From a bacterium (GTDB taxonomy: Bacteria > Bacillota > Bacilli > Lactobacillales > Streptococcaceae): a stretch of DNA of 64,000 nt. The stretch is from NCBI GenBank assembly GCA_905221115.1, contig CAJNBX010000001.1:186001-250000 (forward strand), read 5' to 3'. Every line of letters starts with the position of its first letter. Position 1 is the stretch's first letter. A program made the position numbers and the translations under genes. Below are positions 20,701 through 29,419 of this stretch, piece by piece. A model generated the notes under the pieces. That model saw nothing but the letters and a program-made list of their open reading frames with translations. It did not search any database and had not been told where the DNA came from.

Positions 20701-20880
20701 CTAAAGTACTTTCAATAAAAGATACTTGAACACCATATTCAGCATATAAGCTTTATGCCCTAAGTCAAAACAATCATTCTTTTCTAATTTATCGTAAATA
20801 AATCTAACATCACAGAATACTGTCAGATGACTAAAAAAATGATTCTTTGGAAAAAGCGAATCAAAACTTGATTTATCAAT
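20701..20880 (-). pseudogene. IS1182-like transposase fragment
   Basis: The minus-strand frame reads IDKSSFDSLFPKN, then FCDVRFIYDKLEKND, then YMLNMVFKYLLLKVL and a stop. This follows the order of the N-terminal region of IS1182-type transposases (FSFIYDxLKDKY ... GR ... MFKYLLLKVI). The signature Gly-Arg is eroded, and the fragment is cut on one side by pdxT and ends early on the other. Family assignment is from memory of the motif. Confidence 0.6.
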
Positions 20881-20882
20881 TT

Positions 20883-21470
20883 TTATTCCACTATCTTTTT
20901 GTCACACATATTTATAAAGTACTGGTGCAAGCGCACATCATCAGTCAATTCTGGATGAAAAGAGGTCACCAGCATATTTTTTTCTTGGGCAGCAACAATT
21001 TGATCGTCAACTCTTGCTAGAATTTCTACACCCTGTCCAACACTGCTGATAATTGGACCACGGATAAAGGTCATTGGAATCTGACCGACTCCTTTACATT
21101 CTGCTTCCGTATAGAAACTTCCTAGTTGGCGCCCATAGGCATTTCGCTCGACCACCATATCCATAGTTCCTAGATGACTATCTTCATGAGAAGTAATTTC
21201 CTTAGCCAGCAAAATCAAGCCCGCACAGGTCCCAAACACTGGTAAGCCAGATAAAATTGCTTCTCGAATAGGAATCATCATATCCTGTTCACGTAGGAGC
21301 TTGCCCATGGTTGTAGACTCACCTCCAGGTAATATCAAACCGGATAAGTCACTCTGATGTTGCTGAAAATCCTCTAGATTTCTGATTTCGACATTGTCTA
21401 CGCCCAATTTATCTAGTACTTTTGCATGTTCTGCAAAAGCACCTTGCAAGGCCAATATTCCGATTTTCAT
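20883..21470 (-). CDS. pdxT: Pyridoxal 5'-phosphate synthase, glutaminase subunit
   Basis: Class I glutamine amidotransferase that supplies ammonia to PdxS. 195 aa, standard size. Seen: [28 protein letters not shown], the nucleophile Cys in [25 protein letters not shown], and the catalytic His-x-Glu in TSFHPELT. It directly abuts pdxS and completes the two-subunit synthase. A decayed transposase lies beyond its stop. Confidence 0.97.
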   Translation of the reverse strand: MKIGILALQGAFAEHAKVLDKLGVDNVEIRNLEDFQQHQSDLSGLILPGGESTTMGKLLREQDMMIPIREAILSGLPVFGTCAGLILLAKEITSHEDSHLGTMDMVVERNAYGRQLGSFYTEAECKGVGQIPMTFIRGPIISSVGQGVEILARVDDQIVAAQEKNMLVTSFHPELTDDVRLHQYFINMCDKKIVE

Positions 21471-22346
21471 CTATTTTCCTCGCTCTGCCATGAGAATTTG
21501 GATTTCATTTTCATTGATACCAACCATGGCTTCTCCTAAATCTTCAGAGATTTGAGCTAGGATTTGAGGATTACGGAAGTTAGTCACAGCCTTAACAATA
21601 GCACTCGCTCGTTTAACAGGATCTCCTGACTTAAAAATACCTGAACCGACAAAGACACCCTCTGCCCCTAATTGCATCATCAACGCAGCATCAGCTGGCG
21701 TTGCAACACCTCCAGCCGCAAAGTTTACAACTGGCAATTTTCCATGTTCATGAACGTATTGAACCAATTCTACAGGGACTTGCAAGTCCTTAGCAGCAAC
21801 ATAAAGTTCGTCCTCGCGTAAGTTTTGAATGCGACGAATTTCCTGATTCATCATACGCATATGGCGAACAGCTTGAACGATATCTCCTGTACCCGGTTCT
21901 CCTTTGGTACGAATCATAGAGGCTCCTTCAGCGATACGACGCAAGGCTTCACCCAAGTCCTTAGCTCCACAGACAAAAGGAACTTGGAATTCTTTTTTGT
22001 CCACATGGAAACGGTCGTCTGCTGGAGATAAAACTTCACTCTCATCGATATAGTCAATCTCAATAGCCTCTAAAATCTGAGCCTCAACAAAATGCCCGAT
22101 TCTGACCTTGGCCATTACTGGAATACTAACTGCTTCTTGAATTTCCTTAATCATCTTTGGATCACTCATACGGGAAACACCACCAGCTGCACGAATATCA
22201 GCTGGAATCCGCTCCAAAGCCATAACAGCAGCCGCACCAGCAGCCTCTGCAATACGGGCTTGTTCAGGGTTCTGAACGTCCATGATTACACCGCCCTTGA
22301 GCATCTGTGCCAAGTTTTTATTTAATTCATATCGATTTTCAGTCAT
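21471..22346 (-). CDS. pdxS: Pyridoxal 5'-phosphate synthase, synthase subunit
   Basis: Builds PLP from ribose 5-phosphate, glyceraldehyde 3-phosphate and ammonia in a 12-mer (beta/alpha)8 complex. I start at [10 protein letters not shown] because GAGGA lies 8 nt upstream; an in-frame ATG six codons earlier has none. 291 aa. Conserved: [36 protein letters not shown] (imine Lys in AKVR), [12 protein letters not shown], and [18 protein letters not shown] with the second Lys nearby. Confidence 0.97.
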   Translation of the reverse strand: MTENRYELNKNLAQMLKGGVIMDVQNPEQARIAEAAGAAAVMALERIPADIRAAGGVSRMSDPKMIKEIQEAVSIPVMAKVRIGHFVEAQILEAIEIDYIDESEVLSPADDRFHVDKKEFQVPFVCGAKDLGEALRRIAEGASMIRTKGEPGTGDIVQAVRHMRMMNQEIRRIQNLREDELYVAAKDLQVPVELVQYVHEHGKLPVVNFAAGGVATPADAALMMQLGAEGVFVGSGIFKSGDPVKRASAIVKAVTNFRNPQILAQISEDLGEAMVGINENEIQILMAERGK

Positions 22347-22456
22347 TTGTTTTATCCTCATCATTTGTATTGGTAGCTACCATTTCATTTTAAGTTAGAT
22401 TAGAAAGAATCACAAGATAAAAAAAGTATAATTGTATGGGTACAGATTGACTAAAA

Positions 22457-22489
22457 AACTATCTGACCTTAACTTAAGGCCAGATAGTT
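22457..22489 (-). terminator. nox terminator
   Basis: A 14-bp stem with one mismatch (AACTATCTG-CCTT arms, loop of 5 nt) is followed on the minus strand by TTTTTTAG, 8 nt past the nox stop. Confidence 0.88.
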
Positions 22490-22497
22490 CATCATTT

Positions 22498-23877
22498 TTA
22501 TTTTTCAGCTGTAAGGGCAGCCATTGTGATGTAGTTGTATGGTTTGTTGAAGTGTGGCAAGAAGAAGAGGTCTGTCAATGCCAATTTATCAATTGTCACA
22601 TACTCTTGGATAGCAAGAGAGAACATATGGATTCCCATGCTGATTGCAGAATCGTGTGAAACCATTTGTGCACCAAGAATTTCACGGCTATCTTTGTCAA
22701 AGACAATCTTGATGGCAACTTCATGGTTATCATGTTTCATAAATTCTGGTTTTTGAAGATCGTTAAAGCCTGTTTCAGTTGCATTGTAACCTGCTGCTTT
22801 TGCTTTTTCAAGAGTTAAACCAGTTGAAACCATGTGAAGACCGTAGATTGAGATACCGTTTGAACCTTGAACACCGATTCCTTCCAATTCATGGCCACAA
22901 GCATTGTAAGCACCAACAATACCAGTACGAACAGCATTTGAAGCAAGCGCGATGTAGCTAGTGTCTTTACGTGCATTGTCATAAACAGTCGCACAGTCAC
23001 CTACTGCGTAAACGCCTGGGATAGATGTTTCTTGTTTCTTGTCTACAAGGAAGGCACCGTTACGGAAGAGTTCAATCTTACCATCAGCAAGGGCTGTATT
23101 TGGACGGAAACCAACTGCAAGGATAACCATATCCACATCGAAAGTTTCTTTATCAGTAATCAAGCGTTCAACTTTACCGTCACCTTCGATTGCTTTAACA
23201 GTTTGACCAAGAGCCAAGCGGATGTTGTGGTCTTCCAAGTTCTTCGCCATCATTTGAGTGAAGTCTTTATCATAGTAACCATTCAAGACAGTATCTACGA
23301 TATCAACAAGGACAACCTCTTTTCCAAGACGTTCAAAGGCTTCAGCAAGTTCAACACCGATATAACCACCACCAACAACAGCAATACGGTCAAGGTGTTT
23401 GCTCTTGTCAGCAAGCTTATTGATAACTTCTTCAGCGTTTTGGTACAATTTAACGAATTGTACATTTTCAAGAGTTGCTTTAAATTCGCGGTTCCCTTTA
23501 ACAATTTCAACACCTTCGATTGGTGGCAAGATTGGTGTAGAACCTGTAGCAAAAATCAATTTCTCGTATGATTCTTTGTGCTCTTTCCCTTCAACTTCTG
23601 CTGTAACTACTTTGTTATCATAGTCGATTGAAAGAACTGGTGAGTTCATGTAAACCTTAGCACCTTTAGCTTCCAATTTTTCTTTATCAGAATAGAACAA
23701 GCCTTCAGCACCATCAATTTGTTCACCAATCCAAAGAGCCATTCCACATCCTAGGAAAGAGATGTTAGAGTTTTGGTCAAATACAACGATTTCGTTCTCA
23801 TTTCCAAAATTATCCAACATAGTATTAATACATGCTGTACCAGCGTGGTTAGCACCGACTACAACGATCTTACTCAT
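22498..23877 (-). CDS. nox: H2O-forming NADH oxidase
   Basis: FAD enzyme that reduces O2 to water with two NADH, restoring NAD and lowering oxygen stress in haem-less streptococci. 459 aa. The N-terminal FAD fold [15 protein letters not shown], redox Cys44 in [10 protein letters not shown], the NADH fold [15 protein letters not shown] (about 166-180) and the FAD ribityl motif [10 protein letters not shown] (about 290-299) are all present. It is preceded by a cre site overlapping the promoter, implying CcpA control. pdxS follows on the same strand but behind the nox terminator. Confidence 0.97.
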   Translation of the reverse strand: MSKIVVVGANHAGTACINTMLDNFGNENEIVVFDQNSNISFLGCGMALWIGEQIDGAEGLFYSDKEKLEAKGAKVYMNSPVLSIDYDNKVVTAEVEGKEHKESYEKLIFATGSTPILPPIEGVEIVKGNREFKATLENVQFVKLYQNAEEVINKLADKSKHLDRIAVVGGGYIGVELAEAFERLGKEVVLVDIVDTVLNGYYDKDFTQMMAKNLEDHNIRLALGQTVKAIEGDGKVERLITDKETFDVDMVILAVGFRPNTALADGKIELFRNGAFLVDKKQETSIPGVYAVGDCATVYDNARKDTSYIALASNAVRTGIVGAYNACGHELEGIGVQGSNGISIYGLHMVSTGLTLEKAKAAGYNATETGFNDLQKPEFMKHDNHEVAIKIVFDKDSREILGAQMVSHDSAISMGIHMFSLAIQEYVTIDKLALTDLFFLPHFNKPYNYITMAALTAEK

Positions 23878-23914
23878 AAAAAATTTCCTACCTTCATTCT
23901 AAATTTACCCTACT

Positions 23915-23943
23915 AGTATAACATTTACTGTTAGCGTTTACAA
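23915..23943 (-). promoter_or_regulatory. nox promoter with overlapping cre site
   Basis: The minus strand has TGTTATACT as an extended -10 (TATACT at 23915-23920). The cre match TGTAAACGCTAACA (23929-23942) satisfies the consensus fully and covers the -35 position, so CcpA should compete with RNA polymerase. Confidence 0.75.
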
Positions 23944-24051
23944 GAGTTTGGTTGATTTTTCCTATTTTTTTGTAAAAAATTGTAAATAATCTGTATCTTA
24001 ACACAGATTCTTGCAATTTTTCTTCATTTCCTGAGCATATTTCTTGACATC

Positions 24052-24094
24052 TTTACAAATTTTATTTGTGAAAACGCTGACTTTATGGTATGCT
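24052..24094 (+). promoter_or_regulatory. apbE operon promoter with inverted-repeat operator
   Basis: -35 TTGTGA (24066-24071) and -10 TATGCT (24089-24094) are 17 bp apart, with an extended TATG. A 9-bp inverted repeat with one mismatch (TTTACAAAT, TTT, ATTTGTGAA; 24052-24072) covers the -35, a good candidate operator for an unidentified regulator. I do not recognise it as a standard Rex or CcpA site. Confidence 0.6.
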
Positions 24095-24183
24095 AGTATC
24101 ATGGAAAGAAAATGTAAGGGGTTCATTTTTCATAAATTTACTATATTTCAACCTTCTTTTCATAAGAGAAAGGAGTTGGTAGC

Positions 24184-25107
24184 TTGCCTCTTAGTTCACA
24201 TTCTGAACGCCTAATGGGAACCACTATCACTATTTCATTAGTGGATGAGCGAGCCGATAGTTTGCTCCAGAAATCCTTTGATTTACTCAGAGAGCTAGAA
24301 TACCGCTTCAATGCCAATAGCCAAGAATCTGAGTTGATGGAAATCAATCATCAAGCTGGAATAGTCCCCGTCAAGGTTCATCCAGACCTGTTTGAACTGA
24401 TTTCACTTGGGTTAGAGCATAGCCTAGCGCCCTCTAGCCATCTCAACATCAGTATTGGTCCCTTGATTCAAACATGGCGTATCGGTTTTTCAGATGCCAA
24501 GGTCGCCCAACCTCAAGAAATTGAATCTGTGCTCCCTTTAATCAATCCTTACTATGTCGAGTTAGATTCTTCTGCTTCCACTGTGTTCTTGAAACAGAAA
24601 GGAATGAAAATCGATCTTGGTTGTTTAGCTAAGGGCTATAGTGCGGATAAGGTTGCCCAATTTCTTAGAAAAGAGGGAGTGACATCTGCCCTGATTAATC
24701 TGGGAGGGAATATCCTGACCATTGGAAAAAATCAGGCAAGAGGAAATCAACCTTGGCAAATCGGGATTCAAGACCCAGCCAATCCAAGGGGAAATCACTT
24801 AATGACCATCCCCGTTGTCAATCAATCTGTCGTGACTTCAGGCATTTATGAACGTCACCTGACAGTCGATGGAAAAGATTACCATCACATTTTTGACACT
24901 CAGACAGGATATCCTGTTGAAACAGAACTCGCTAGTCTCACAATCATCTCTGATAAGTCAGTTGATGGTGAAATCTGGACAACTCGACTCTTTGGAGAAA
25001 GACCTGCTTCTATCCTTTGGCAAGTCGAAAGTTTGGAGGGAATCGAAGCGATTCTGATTGATAAGGAAGGTCACCTAAGCTGTTCTTCAGGAATTCCTAC
25101 TCTATAG
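24184..25107 (+). CDS. apbE: FAD:protein FMN transferase (ApbE), cytoplasmic
   Basis: Transfers FMN from FAD to a Ser/Thr of a target protein through a phosphoester bond. 307 aa. The start is TTG with AAGGAG 8 nt before it. There is no signal peptide or lipobox, so this ApbE works in the cytoplasm, unlike the exported forms. Family features: MGTTITISL at the N-terminus, the core DLGCLAKGYSADK ... ALINLGGNILTIG, and HHIFDTQTGYPV. The usual DGLSTALF motif is altered to VDGEIWTTRLF. First gene of a three-gene operon whose last product carries two ApbE target motifs. Confidence 0.93.
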   Translation: MPLSSHSERLMGTTITISLVDERADSLLQKSFDLLRELEYRFNANSQESELMEINHQAGIVPVKVHPDLFELISLGLEHSLAPSSHLNISIGPLIQTWRIGFSDAKVAQPQEIESVLPLINPYYVELDSSASTVFLKQKGMKIDLGCLAKGYSADKVAQFLRKEGVTSALINLGGNILTIGKNQARGNQPWQIGIQDPANPRGNHLMTIPVVNQSVVTSGIYERHLTVDGKDYHHIFDTQTGYPVETELASLTIISDKSVDGEIWTTRLFGERPASILWQVESLEGIEAILIDKEGHLSCSSGIPTL

Positions 25108-25166
25108 AGACAACTGTTTCAATGGAGTTTTAAAATCGTATTATGTAAAAAGAGAAAGGAAATCTC

Positions 25167-25772
25167 ATGTTAAAACTTATTGCTATTGTTGGAACAAATT
25201 CAAAACGTTCTACAAACCGTCAATTGCTTCAATACATGCAAAAACACTTTGCTGACAAAGCTGAAATTGAACTTGTTGAAATCAAGGATATCCCTGTCTT
25301 TAACAAGCCAGCTGACAAGCAAGTACCTGCTGAAATCTTAGAAATTGCTGCTAAAATCGAAGAGGCAGATGGCGTTATTATCGGTACTCCTGAGTACGAC
25401 CACTCTATCCCAGCTGTTTTGATGAGCGCTCTTGCTTGGTTGTCTTATGGTATTTACCCACTCTTGAACAAACCAATCATGATTACAGGTGCTTCTTACG
25501 GTACGCTTGGTTCATCACGTGCTCAAATGCAACTTCGCCAAATCTTAAACGCACCAGAAATCAAAGCAAGTGTCCTTCCTGATGAATTCTTGCTTTCACA
25601 TTCTCTTCAAGCCTTTAATCCAAGTGGAGATCTAGTAGATCTTGATGTTATTAAAAAACTGGATGCCACTTTTGACGACTTCCGTATCTTTGTAAAAATT
25701 ACAGAAAAATTGCGCAACGCACAAGCCCTACTTCGCAAAGATGCTGAAGACTTTGACTGGGAAAATTTGTAA
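25167..25772 (+). CDS. NAD(P)H-dependent FMN reductase, single domain
   Basis: Flavodoxin-fold reductase of the NADPH-dependent FMN reductase family. 201 aa. The phosphate-binding loop is GTNSKRSTNRQLLQY (about 9-23). The flavin and Tyr region GTPEYDHSIPAVLMSALAWL and the loop GASYGTLGSSRAQMQLRQIL follow. The C-terminal about 25 residues are charged and helical. The start has AAAGGAAA upstream. It is 59 nt behind apbE and 18 nt before its longer paralogue, with which it shares about the first 170 residues by pattern, suggesting duplication and a possible heteromeric partner. Confidence 0.9.
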   Translation: MLKLIAIVGTNSKRSTNRQLLQYMQKHFADKAEIELVEIKDIPVFNKPADKQVPAEILEIAAKIEEADGVIIGTPEYDHSIPAVLMSALAWLSYGIYPLLNKPIMITGASYGTLGSSRAQMQLRQILNAPEIKASVLPDEFLLSHSLQAFNPSGDLVDLDVIKKLDATFDDFRIFVKITEKLRNAQALLRKDAEDFDWENL

Positions 25773-25790
25773 GATAGGAGACCAAAAAGA

Positions 25791-27026
25791 ATGAAATTTG
25801 TTGGACTTGTAGGATCAAACTACGATCAATCATATAACCGTAAACTCTTGGAATTCATCCGTCGTCACTTCAAACTCAAATTTGAATTAGAAGTTCTCGA
25901 AATTGACGAAGTTCCAATGTTCAACCAAGACGAAAAATGGGATGAAAGTTTCCAATTGCGTCTCTTGTATAACAGAATTACGCGTGCTGATGGTGTCATT
26001 ATCGCTACTCCTGAGCACAACCACACAATCTCAGCTTCTCTAAAATCTGTTCTTGAATGGCTTTCATACGAAGTTCATCCATTTGAAAACAAACCAGTCA
26101 TGATTGTGGGAGCTTCTTACTACGACCAAGGTACTTCTCGTGCCCAAGTTCACCTTCGTAAGATTCTTGACGCTCCAGGTGTCAATGCCTACACACTTCC
26201 AGGAAATGAATTCCTTCTTGGTAAAGCCAAAGAAGCTTTCGACGATGAGGGCAATATCACAAATGAAGGAACTGTTAATTTCCTTGAAACATGCTTGGAC
26301 AACTTTGTAAAATATGTGGGAGTCGTTTCAAAATTGAAAAAACCAAAACCAATTGAGCCAGAAGATTTATATTGTACAAATTCAATTGCAACTACCATCC
26401 AAGGTGTTGATCCAGATGATCCTGAATGGGTAGAAAAAGCTGCCGAACTTGTTGGAGCTGTTTCTGGAGATACTTACGTTAAATTAGACCACGGTATCTT
26501 GACAGTTAACCAAATTGATATGTTCTTGAAGGCAATGCCATTTGAATTGACATTTGCAGATGATAACAATCAATTCTTGTACTTTAATAACGCACACCAA
26601 GACCCAGATACAATGTTTGGTAAACGTGTACGTGCTCAATCAGGAAATAGATTAGGAACAGTACACGGTACATTGCCAGATTCTAGAATGAAAAACGTTG
26701 AATGGGTTGTCGGCGTATTGCGTAACGGGGATCAAGAATATGTCCGTACAATTGTGCCGGGAACACCTGAAGGTGTTATTAACACCCATAATTACCAAGC
26801 AATGTACTATCCAGATGGTTCATATGCTGGAATCAATGAAATCATCTTTAATTTCCAACCATGGCTTGACTGGTACCTCAACACGACTGGTCAACGTCTA
26901 GTTGGTGGAAATGCAGCTCCTGCCGGAGGACACGGTGGCGCAGATGCCACATCTGGAGCTTCTGATTCAGGTGATGCTGGAGGACACGGTGGTGGCGCAG
27001 ACGCTACATCTGGCGCAAGTAACTAA
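25791..27026 (+). CDS. FMN reductase-PAS fusion with tandem flavinylation motifs
   Basis: 411 aa. Residues 1-190 are an FMN reductase domain like the preceding gene (GLVGSNYDQSYNRKLLEF, ATPEHNHTISASLKSVLEWL, GASYYDQGTSRAQVHLRKIL). Residues about 225-370 look like the PAS domain at the end of DUF438-type proteins (LTFADDNNQFLYFN, GKRVRAQSG, VHGTLPDSR, INEIIFNFQPW). Residues 371-411 are a low-complexity Gly/His tail with two copies of DATSGAS (385-391 and 404-410), a match to the ApbE acceptor motif D-x-x-(S/T)-G-A-(S/T), each preceded by GGHGG. With apbE in the operon, covalent FMN on the tail is a reasonable inference; the electron acceptor is unknown. Confidence 0.85.
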   Translation: MKFVGLVGSNYDQSYNRKLLEFIRRHFKLKFELEVLEIDEVPMFNQDEKWDESFQLRLLYNRITRADGVIIATPEHNHTISASLKSVLEWLSYEVHPFENKPVMIVGASYYDQGTSRAQVHLRKILDAPGVNAYTLPGNEFLLGKAKEAFDDEGNITNEGTVNFLETCLDNFVKYVGVVSKLKKPKPIEPEDLYCTNSIATTIQGVDPDDPEWVEKAAELVGAVSGDTYVKLDHGILTVNQIDMFLKAMPFELTFADDNNQFLYFNNAHQDPDTMFGKRVRAQSGNRLGTVHGTLPDSRMKNVEWVVGVLRNGDQEYVRTIVPGTPEGVINTHNYQAMYYPDGSYAGINEIIFNFQPWLDWYLNTTGQRLVGGNAAPAGGHGGADATSGASDSGDAGGHGGGADATSGASN

Positions 27027-27037
27027 TAATAGTTTTG

Positions 27038-27060
27038 GGAACCATATTGGTTCCTTTTTT
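27038..27060 (+). terminator. Terminator of the apbE operon
   Basis: A 6-bp stem (GGAACC / GGTTCC) with a 5-nt loop and TTTTTT follows 12 nt after the stop codon. Confidence 0.8.
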
Positions 27061-27318
27061 GGCTCTTTGTCAACTGTACTTGGTGGGATGTCAATCCTAC
27101 TTTATGGAGTTATCGCCAGCAACGGTTTGAAAGTCTTGATTAAAGAACGTGTTGATTTCGCTCAAATGCGTAACCTCATCATCGCAAGTGCTATGTTGGT
27201 CCTTGGACTTGGAGGAGCTATCCTTAAACTTGGTCCAGTTACCCTTTCAGGTACTGCCCTATCAGCCATGACAGGAATCATCTTGAACTTGATCTTGCCA
27301 TACGAAAATAAAGATTAA
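27052..27318 (+). pseudogene. Uracil permease, C-terminal remnant
   Basis: 88 codons ending in a stop read FFGSLSTVLGGMSILLYGVI, then ASNGLKVLIKERVDFAQMRN and a last hydrophobic segment ending ILPYENKD. This is the C-terminal part of a UraA/PyrP nucleobase permease (GGMSILLFGVIASNGLR signature). The rest of the gene is missing: the 5' edge fuses directly to the terminator of the apbE operon, and the same frame continues upstream only as an out-of-frame reading of the tail of the preceding gene. In pneumococcus I recall an intact uracil permease beside ffh, so this is the scar of a deletion or block replacement. Confidence 0.85.
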
Positions 27319-27334
27319 AAGTCTAAACACATCA

Positions 27335-27372
27335 AAAAACGAGCATTTCCAATTACGGAAGTGCTCATTTTT
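27335..27372. terminator. ffh terminator (bidirectional)
   Basis: Stem GAGCATTTCC / GGAAGTGCTC with a 6-nt loop and T runs on both strands, between the uraA remnant and ffh. Confidence 0.85.
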
Positions 27373-27413
27373 CTTCTTTCTAAAAAAGGAAAGCCCTGCG
27401 ACCTTCCCTTGTC

Positions 27414-28985
27414 TTACTTACGTTTCTTCTTCGCTTTTTTCATTTTGTTAGCCATACGTTTCATGGACTGTTTCATAGCAAATTCACCGATTTTACCTTT
27501 TAGTCCACCACCAAACATCTGGCTCATATCGGGCATTCCTGCTCCTCCGAGAGCTGACAGGTCAGGCATACCGCCTTGTCCCATCCTTCCTTCAAGGGCA
27601 GACATATCCATTCCTCCCATATTTGGCATATTTTTAGGAAGGTTGTTTGGATTGATTCCCATTTGCTTCATCATTTTGTTCATATCCCCAGACATAACTC
27701 CTTGCATGAGTTGTTTAGCCTGGTTAAAGTCTTTGATGAATTTATTAACTTCGACGAAGGTATTTCCAGAACCTGCAGCGATACGACGACGACGGCTTGG
27801 ATTTAACAAATCTGGATTTTCACGTTCTTCAGGTGTCATGGAAGACACAATGGCACGTTTGCGCGCAATCTGGCGCTCATCTACCTTCATGTTTTGAAGG
27901 GCTGGATTGTTGGCCATACCTGGAATCATCTTGAGCAAGTCTTCCATTGGCCCCATGTTTTGCACCTGATCCAACTGATCAATGAAATCATTGAAATCAA
28001 AGGTGTTTTCACGCATCTTCTCAGCCATTTCAAGGGCTTTTTGCTCATCGTATTCCTGAGAAGCTTTCTCAATCAAAGTGAGCATATCCCCCATACCAAG
28101 GATACGGCTAGACATGCGATCTGGGTGGAAGGTCTCAATGTCCGTAATCTTTTCACCTGTACCAGTGAACTTGATTGGTTTTCCAGTAATATGACGAACA
28201 GATAGAGCCGCACCACCACGAGTATCGCCATCAATCTTGGTAAGGATAACCCCAGTCACTTCTAACTGAGCATTAAACTCACGCGCAACATTGGCCGCTT
28301 CCTGACCAATCATGGCATCAACCACGAGGAGAATTTCGTTTGGTTGAGCTAGTGCTTTCACGTCACGAAGTTCATTCATCAAAAGCTCATCAATCTGCAA
28401 ACGACCCGCCGTATCAATCAAGACATAGTCATTATGATTAGCTTGGGCTTGCTCCAAACCTTGACGTACAATCTCAACAGCTGGTACTTCTGTTCCAAGT
28501 GCAAAGACAGGCACAGCAATCTGTTGACCCAGTGTCTTCAGCTGGTCAATAGCCGCAGGACGGTAAATATCCGCCGCAATCATCAAAGGACGAGCATTTT
28601 CTTCTTTTTTGAGTTTGTTAGCCAATTTACCGGCAAAAGTTGTTTTACCAGCCCCCTGCAAACCGACCATCATGATGATTGTAGGAATCTTAGGTGACTT
28701 GATAATTTCTGCCGTATCAGAACCTAAAACGGTTGTCAGTTCCTCATCAACGATTTTAATAATTTGTTGCGCAGGATTAAGGGTATCAATGACCTCATGC
28801 CCGACTGCACGCTCACGAACCTTCTTGATAAAGTCCTTCACAACAGGCAAGGCAACGTCGGCCTCAAGCAAGGCCAAGCGAATTTCTTTGGTTGCCTCTT
28901 GGACATCAGATTCAGAGATTTTTCCTTTTTTACGTAGATTTTTAAAGACGTTCTGCAAACGTTCTGTTAAACTTTCAAATGCCAT
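27414..28985 (-). CDS. ffh: Signal recognition particle GTPase Ffh
   Basis: Binds signal sequences of nascent membrane proteins with the 4.5S RNA and docks with FtsY. 523 aa. N domain (about 1-85), then GTPase with GLQGAGKTTFAGKLA, DTAGRLQIDELLMNEL and TKIDGDTRGGAALS. The Met-rich M domain (about 330-523) has the RNA-binding RRRRIAAGSG and a long Gly/Met tail. It follows ylxM by 11 nt in the usual ylxM-ffh pair. Confidence 0.98.
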   Translation of the reverse strand: MAFESLTERLQNVFKNLRKKGKISESDVQEATKEIRLALLEADVALPVVKDFIKKVRERAVGHEVIDTLNPAQQIIKIVDEELTTVLGSDTAEIIKSPKIPTIIMMVGLQGAGKTTFAGKLANKLKKEENARPLMIAADIYRPAAIDQLKTLGQQIAVPVFALGTEVPAVEIVRQGLEQAQANHNDYVLIDTAGRLQIDELLMNELRDVKALAQPNEILLVVDAMIGQEAANVAREFNAQLEVTGVILTKIDGDTRGGAALSVRHITGKPIKFTGTGEKITDIETFHPDRMSSRILGMGDMLTLIEKASQEYDEQKALEMAEKMRENTFDFNDFIDQLDQVQNMGPMEDLLKMIPGMANNPALQNMKVDERQIARKRAIVSSMTPEERENPDLLNPSRRRRIAAGSGNTFVEVNKFIKDFNQAKQLMQGVMSGDMNKMMKQMGINPNNLPKNMPNMGGMDMSALEGRMGQGGMPDLSALGGAGMPDMSQMFGGGLKGKIGEFAMKQSMKRMANKMKKAKKKRK

Positions 28986-28996
28986 GTTTCTTCCTC

Positions 28997-29329
28997 TTAT
29001 TCTCTATTATCAATGCTTGTTAAAATTTCTATCTGCTCCTGCAGAAAGTCATCCTTGGGATACCGATCCAAAATCTGGTCAAAAATCTGACTGCGGACAA
29101 TGTAGTCCGAGTACATGTGCAATTTCATCTCATAATCTTCCAGAATCTTTTCTGTCCGCTTGATATTGTCATAGACAGCCTGACGACTGACACCAAACTC
29201 CTCGGCAATCTCAGCAAGGCTGTAATCATCAGCGTAGTAGAGCTCGATATAATTCATTTGCTTATCTGTCAAAAGCGCCGCATAAAATTCAAAGAGCGCA
29301 TTCATACGATTGGTTTTTTCGATTTCCAT
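28997..29329 (-). CDS. ylxM: YlxM, putative SRP-associated helix-turn-helix protein
   Basis: 110-aa UPF0122 protein, all helical, with a sigma-70 region 4-like helix-turn-helix ([20 protein letters not shown], about 37-56). It is found upstream of ffh in Firmicutes and thought to modulate SRP. No Shine-Dalgarno sequence precedes the ATG. An extended -10 ends 7 nt before it, so the ylxM-ffh message is probably leaderless. Confidence 0.93.
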   Translation of the reverse strand: MEIEKTNRMNALFEFYAALLTDKQMNYIELYYADDYSLAEIAEEFGVSRQAVYDNIKRTEKILEDYEMKLHMYSDYIVRSQIFDQILDRYPKDDFLQEQIEILTSIDNRE

Positions 29330-29336
29330 AACTTTT

Positions 29337-29347
29337 ATTATACCAAA
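29337..29347 (-). promoter_or_regulatory. ylxM-ffh promoter, extended -10 next to the start codon
   Basis: The minus strand reads TTTGGTATAAT and ends 7 nt before the ylxM ATG. Confidence 0.65.
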
Positions 29348-29419
29348 AATTAGCCTAATCTACCACATTAGGAAGCCAATCCAAGAAGATAGCTAGCTAA
29401 ATTTGAAAAAGACAAAATC

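Noticed and set aside
26902..27318. 138-codon plus-strand frame ending in the permease-like sequence
   Set aside because: Its first 50 codons are a shifted reading of the reductase tail; only the part after about 27052 resembles UraA, so it is listed as a remnant.
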